Of a stretch of DNA of 7,452 bases, positions 4,507 through 7,452 are shown piece by piece. Position 1 is the first letter of the stretch. Each line of letters begins with the position of its first letter. This DNA comes from an uncultured Holdemanella sp. (lineage in GTDB: Bacteria > Bacillota_I > Bacilli_A > Erysipelotrichales > Erysipelotrichaceae). The DNA is taken from NCBI GenBank assembly GCA_900754615.1, contig CAAEDN010000023.1, forward strand, positions 1 to 7,452. The letters run 5' to 3'. A program made the position numbers and the translations under genes. The notes beneath the pieces were generated by a model. That model was not told the origin of the DNA. It saw only the letters and a program-made list of their open reading frames with translations, and made no database searches.

Positions 4507-5819
4507 AGACCCATCTCCTTCTTGATCGCATTACGCGTAGGCAATAATGCCGTATAAGTCGCAATCGCATATGTAGTACGTTTTGTAGCTAAAGCGGCTT
4601 TAACAGCCACCTCTAACGTATCCACAACACTTAATGGACCTTCATATCCACCATAATAAATGCGTAACGCCATATCATTTGCACGAAGCCCGGTACAAAT
4701 AATTTCTTTTGTGCTATCAGACATGATTTTTTCAAAGAAAGTATCATAGATCCAGCTAACATCTGTACCATCTTGTTCACGATCATTTAATACGATCACA
4801 ATTGTTTTGTCCGAAGAATCCTTTTCAATAACCTTCATAACCTCGTTAGCCCCAGTAGGATTCTTGACAAGATTTAAAATACAAGTCTGATCTTCCGATT
4901 TAAATGTTTCATTTCTTCCTGCAGGCTGAGGAGCATGACTAAATACATTTTTCACACAATCTGTAAAAATTCCATAATTTTTAGCCATGTTTAATACAAC
5001 TGCACAATTATACATAGAATACATACCTTCATATGGAGATTTATATGTTATATCATCACATACAAAAGTCTCTTTGTTTAAATCAATATGTTTTAAACAA
5101 GTATTTAATTCTGGCGTTTTAAAATCACACTCTGAACAATGGAATTTACCAATATGTGAATATTGATAATATGCATATTCAAGACGAGCCCCACACTTTG
5201 GACAGAACTTTCCTTCACTCGCTTCTTTTGTGATTTTAACAGAATACTTATTTTCATCCATGCCAAAATAAGAGAATGAAGCATTTTTTGCTACTAGATT
5301 TAAACGCACAACATTCGGATCATTACCATTCAAAATCAAACGACCCTTATAATCAGGCAATACCTTTTCAATAGAATCAATCAATTGCTCCATTTCACGA
5401 GCACGATCTAATTGATCACGGAAAAAGTTATTGACCACAAAATCTGTAACAGGGATGAATGGAAGAATATGTCTAACATTTAATTCATCGCATTCCAATA
5501 CAACCGCATTGGCTTTGATTTCACCATTTAACTTACTATTCGTTAATAAAGTCGTAACAATTCCAGCTTTTAAGTTGTCTCCTTTACGATTGGAAATTAC
5601 ATTATAACCTGCTTTTTCAAACAAATCCGTAATCATATTGGCCGTACTCGTTTTTCCGTTGGTACCCGTCACAAGTATAACAGGACCATTAAATTTTAAT
5701 TTCGTTAATATATTTCCATCAATCTTACAACCGATAGACCCAGGCATCGATCCACCTCTACCAATAAGGTGTAAGCCCCAAGCACTTAGTTTTGTAGATA
5801 ATATAGATAAAGTTTTCAT
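4503..5819 (-). CDS. murT: Lipid II isoglutaminyl synthase, Mur ligase-like subunit MurT
   Basis: MurT activates the D-Glu alpha-carboxyl of lipid II with ATP and uses ammonia from GatD to form D-isoglutamine, a modification that supports cross-linking and resistance to host lysozyme and beta-lactams in several Gram-positives. The 438-residue protein has a Mur ligase central domain with the P-loop TGTNGKTS (51-58) and the DELNVRHILP segment (111-120). A four-cysteine zinc ribbon (Cys206, Cys209, Cys228, Cys231), typical of MurT and absent from ordinary Mur ligases, is present. The C-terminal MurT domain starts near 310 and includes NDREQDGTDVSWIYD (345-359), where Asp353 fits the Asp that completes the GatD catalytic triad. 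The ATG has AGGAG (5825-5829) five bases upstream. It is the first gene of a two-gene operon with gatD and is transcribed divergently from purB. Confidence 0.96.
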   Translation of the reverse strand: MKTLSILSTKLSAWGLHLIGRGGSMPGSIGCKIDGNILTKLKFNGPVILVTGTNGKTSTANMITDLFEKAGYNVISNRKGDNLKAGIVTTLLTNSKLNGEIKANAVVLECDELNVRHILPFIPVTDFVVNNFFRDQLDRAREMEQLIDSIEKVLPDYKGRLILNGNDPNVVRLNLVAKNASFSYFGMDENKYSVKITKEASEGKFCPKCGARLEYAYYQYSHIGKFHCSECDFKTPELNTCLKHIDLNKETFVCDDITYKSPYEGMYSMYNCAVVLNMAKNYGIFTDCVKNVFSHAPQPAGRNETFKSEDQTCILNLVKNPTGANEVMKVIEKDSSDKTIVIVLNDREQDGTDVSWIYDTFFEKIMSDSTKEIICTGLRANDMALRIYYGGYEGPLSVVDTLEVAVKAALATKRTTYAIATYTALLPTRNAIKKEMGL

Positions 5820-5844
5820 AACTACTCCTTTTCCATACTCCTCT

Positions 5845-5873
5845 ATTATACAACAATTGAAGTTGAATTTAAA
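5845..5873 (-). promoter_or_regulatory. Promoter of murT-gatD
   Basis: On the minus strand, TTTAAA (5873-5868) and a perfect TATAAT (5850-5845) are separated by 17 bases. The -10 is preceded by ATTGTTG, identical to the patatin-like gene promoter. The leader would be about 18-20 bases and holds the AGGAG site for murT. The -35 abuts or overlaps the -35 of the opposing purB promoter. Confidence 0.65.
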
Positions 5874-5891
5874 AATTGAAACACATATAAT
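5863..5891 (+). promoter_or_regulatory. Promoter of purB
   Basis: TTGAAT (5863-5868) and a perfect TATAAT (5886-5891) are separated by 17 bases, with a predicted start near 5898 and a leader of about 35 bases. The leader is too short for a purine riboswitch. I see no clear PurR box. It overlaps the divergent murT promoter, so the two may compete for RNA polymerase. Confidence 0.6.
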
Positions 5892-5931
5892 ATTAATGTT
5901 AGGGATAAACTGACTAGAATAGGTGGAACAA

Positions 5932-7362
5932 ATGAACGAATATTATCAATCTCCTCTTTCACAGAGATATGCATCAAAGGAAATGCAAGCTTTATTTTCA
6001 AATGATAAAAAATTTACGACTTGGAGAAAACTTTGGATTGCTCTTGCTGAATCAGAAAAAGAACTTGGATTAGACATAACAGATGAACAAATCGAAGAAT
6101 TGAAAGCACACGCATTCGATATCAACTACGATGTTGCCAAGGCAAGAGAAAAAGAAGTACGCCACGATGTTATGTCACATGTATATGCATATGGAGTACA
6201 ATGCCCAAAGGCAAAAGGAATCATTCACTTAGGTGCTACAAGCTGCTATGTAGGTGATAATACAGATTTAATTATTATGCATGAAGCTTTGGAGCTTGTA
6301 CAAAAGAAAATTGTCAATGTATTAGAAAAATTAGAAGAATTCGCATTAAAATACAAAGACATGCCTTGTCTTGCTTTTACACACTTCCAGCCTGCACAAC
6401 CAACAACAGTTGGAAAAAGAGCAAGCTTATGGGCACAAGACCTATATATGGACTACGTTGAAATCCAACACTTATTAGATAATAAGAAATTATTAGGATG
6501 CAAAGGAACAACAGGTACACAAGCAAGTTTTATGGAATTGTTTGAAGGAGATACAGACAAAGTAAAGGCCTTAGATAAAAAAATTTGTGAAAAATTAGGT
6601 TATAACCAATATTTCGCAGTGAGTGGACAGACATATACTCGTAAATATGATACACAAGTATTACAAGTATTAGTTCAAATTGCCCAAAGTGCACACAAAT
6701 TTAGTAATGATATTCGTTTATTACAACATATGAAAGAAATTGAAGAACCATTTGAAAAATCACAAATCGGTTCAAGTGCAATGGCATACAAACGAAATCC
6801 AATGCGTTCAGAAAGAATGGCTGCATTAGCCAACTACATTATTGCAGATTCAATCAACCCTGCTATTACGGCAAGTACGCAATGGTTTGAAAGAACATTG
6901 GATGATTCTGCAAATAAACGTATTTCGGTTGCCGAAGCCTTCTTAGCTACGGATGGATTATTAGACCTTTATTTAAATGTAAGTGATGGTTTAGTTGTAT
7001 ATCCAAAAGTTGTAGAAGCAAATTTATTAAAAGAATTACCATTCATGGCTACAGAAAATATTATGATGGACGCTGTTAAAGCAGGTGGAGATCGTCAAGA
7101 GTTACACGAATTGATTCGTCAACACTCAATGGCAGCTGGTCGTGTTGTTAAAGAAGAAGGAAAACCAAACGATTTAATTGACCGCATTGCCCAAGATCCT
7201 AAGTTTGGCATGACAAAAGAACAAATCCTTTCCATCATGAAGCCAGAAAACTTTGTTGGTCGTTCAGTTCAACAAACAGAAGAATTCTTCAAAGATTTCA
7301 TTGATCCAATTCTAGCTAAAGAAAAAGATGCATTAGGAATGCACGCTGCAATTAACGTATAA
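5932..7362 (+). CDS. purB: Adenylosuccinate lyase, long eukaryote-like form
   Basis: PurB acts twice in purine synthesis: it removes fumarate from SAICAR to give AICAR, and from adenylosuccinate to give AMP. The 476-residue product belongs to the fumarase/aspartase superfamily and acts as a cytoplasmic tetramer. Visible motifs are RHDVM (His78), GATSCYVGDNTD (101-112), FTHFQPAQPTTVG with catalytic His151 (149-161), KGTTGTQASF (191-200) and the mobile-loop signature GSSAMAYKRNP (280-290) with the catalytic Ser281/Ser282. The length and many segments (TSCYVGDNTDLI, QWFERTLDDSAN, YPKV, LPFMATENI) resemble human ADSL more than the roughly 430-residue Bacillus subtilis PurB. Ala replaces the Pro usual in SSAMP. 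AGGTGG (5921-5926) lies five bases before the ATG. An in-frame GTG at 5923 sits inside that site and is not the start. It is monocistronic, with its own promoter and terminator. Confidence 0.96.
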   Translation: MNEYYQSPLSQRYASKEMQALFSNDKKFTTWRKLWIALAESEKELGLDITDEQIEELKAHAFDINYDVAKAREKEVRHDVMSHVYAYGVQCPKAKGIIHLGATSCYVGDNTDLIIMHEALELVQKKIVNVLEKLEEFALKYKDMPCLAFTHFQPAQPTTVGKRASLWAQDLYMDYVEIQHLLDNKKLLGCKGTTGTQASFMELFEGDTDKVKALDKKICEKLGYNQYFAVSGQTYTRKYDTQVLQVLVQIAQSAHKFSNDIRLLQHMKEIEEPFEKSQIGSSAMAYKRNPMRSERMAALANYIIADSINPAITASTQWFERTLDDSANKRISVAEAFLATDGLLDLYLNVSDGLVVYPKVVEANLLKELPFMATENIMMDAVKAGGDRQELHELIRQHSMAAGRVVKEEGKPNDLIDRIAQDPKFGMTKEQILSIMKPENFVGRSVQQTEEFFKDFIDPILAKEKDALGMHAAINV

Positions 7363-7367
7363 AACAT

Positions 7368-7426
7368 AAGGGGCTGTAACGAGTAAGTAAATTTTATTAC
7401 TTATGGAGTTCAGCTCCTTTCTTTTT
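7368..7426 (+). terminator. Rho-independent terminator of purB
   Basis: AAGGGGCTG (7368-7376) pairs with CAGCTCCTT (7411-7419) over nine positions with one G-T pair. Nested inside is a second stem, TAAGTAA (7384-7390) with TTACTTA (7397-7403). The T-rich stretch TTTCTTTTTG follows. It lies six bases after the purB stop. The bases after it (7427-7452) are AT-rich and hold nothing I can identify. Confidence 0.8.
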
Positions 7427-7452
7427 GTTCGATTAGCTTTAATATAAATAAA

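Noticed and set aside
5638..5913. Forward frame antisense to the start of murT
   Set aside because: It mirrors the murT P-loop region and would cross the divergent promoters. It is a shadow frame.
5923..5931. GTG at 5923 as the start of purB
   Set aside because: It is part of the AGGTGG ribosome binding site placed five bases before the ATG at 5932.
5892..5931. Purine riboswitch in the purB leader
   Set aside because: The leader is only about 35 bases, too short for a purine aptamer plus an expression platform.

Overview
The window is AT-rich bacterial DNA, most likely from a low-GC Gram-positive (Bacillota). The support is a MurT/GatD pair that amidates the peptidoglycan stem, AGGAG-type ribosome binding sites, a lipobox lipoprotein, a secreted endonuclease of a type common in Firmicutes, and T-tailed hairpin terminators. 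An erysipelotrichial or clostridial host fits the codon bias and the human-like adenylosuccinate lyase, but this is inference. No phage, insertion sequence, CRISPR array, rRNA or tRNA was found.

Left end (1-618): the last 30 codons of a + strand gene, then about 520 bases of noncoding, hairpin-rich DNA. This stretch holds a terminator nested in a 79-base imperfect palindrome (141-219), degenerate repeats of about 20 bases (216-295), a probable bidirectional terminator (373-425) and an orphan + strand terminator (570-596). It separates two convergent gene sets.

Middle (619-5819) is all on the minus strand. In order of transcription: murT-gatD (ATGA overlap) makes the lipid II isoglutaminyl synthase. 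A 160-base intergenic region follows, with several inverted repeats. Next comes a secreted non-specific nuclease whose stop codon overlaps the ribosome binding site of a lipoprotein of unknown function. The lipoprotein is closed by a short terminator, which abuts the promoter of a patatin-like lipase gene. Last is a two-helix membrane protein of 83 residues.

Right end (5820-7452): a compact divergent promoter region drives murT leftward and purB rightward. purB encodes adenylosuccinate lyase of the long, eukaryote-like type and is followed by a strong terminator.

The protein-coding content is mostly conventional. The best candidates for something undescribed are the 3613-3774 intergenic region (operator-like palindrome, possible + strand small RNA, 13-bp inverted repeat), the coupled nuclease-lipoprotein pair, and the folded repeat region at 141-295. 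Nothing here by itself demonstrates a new system.
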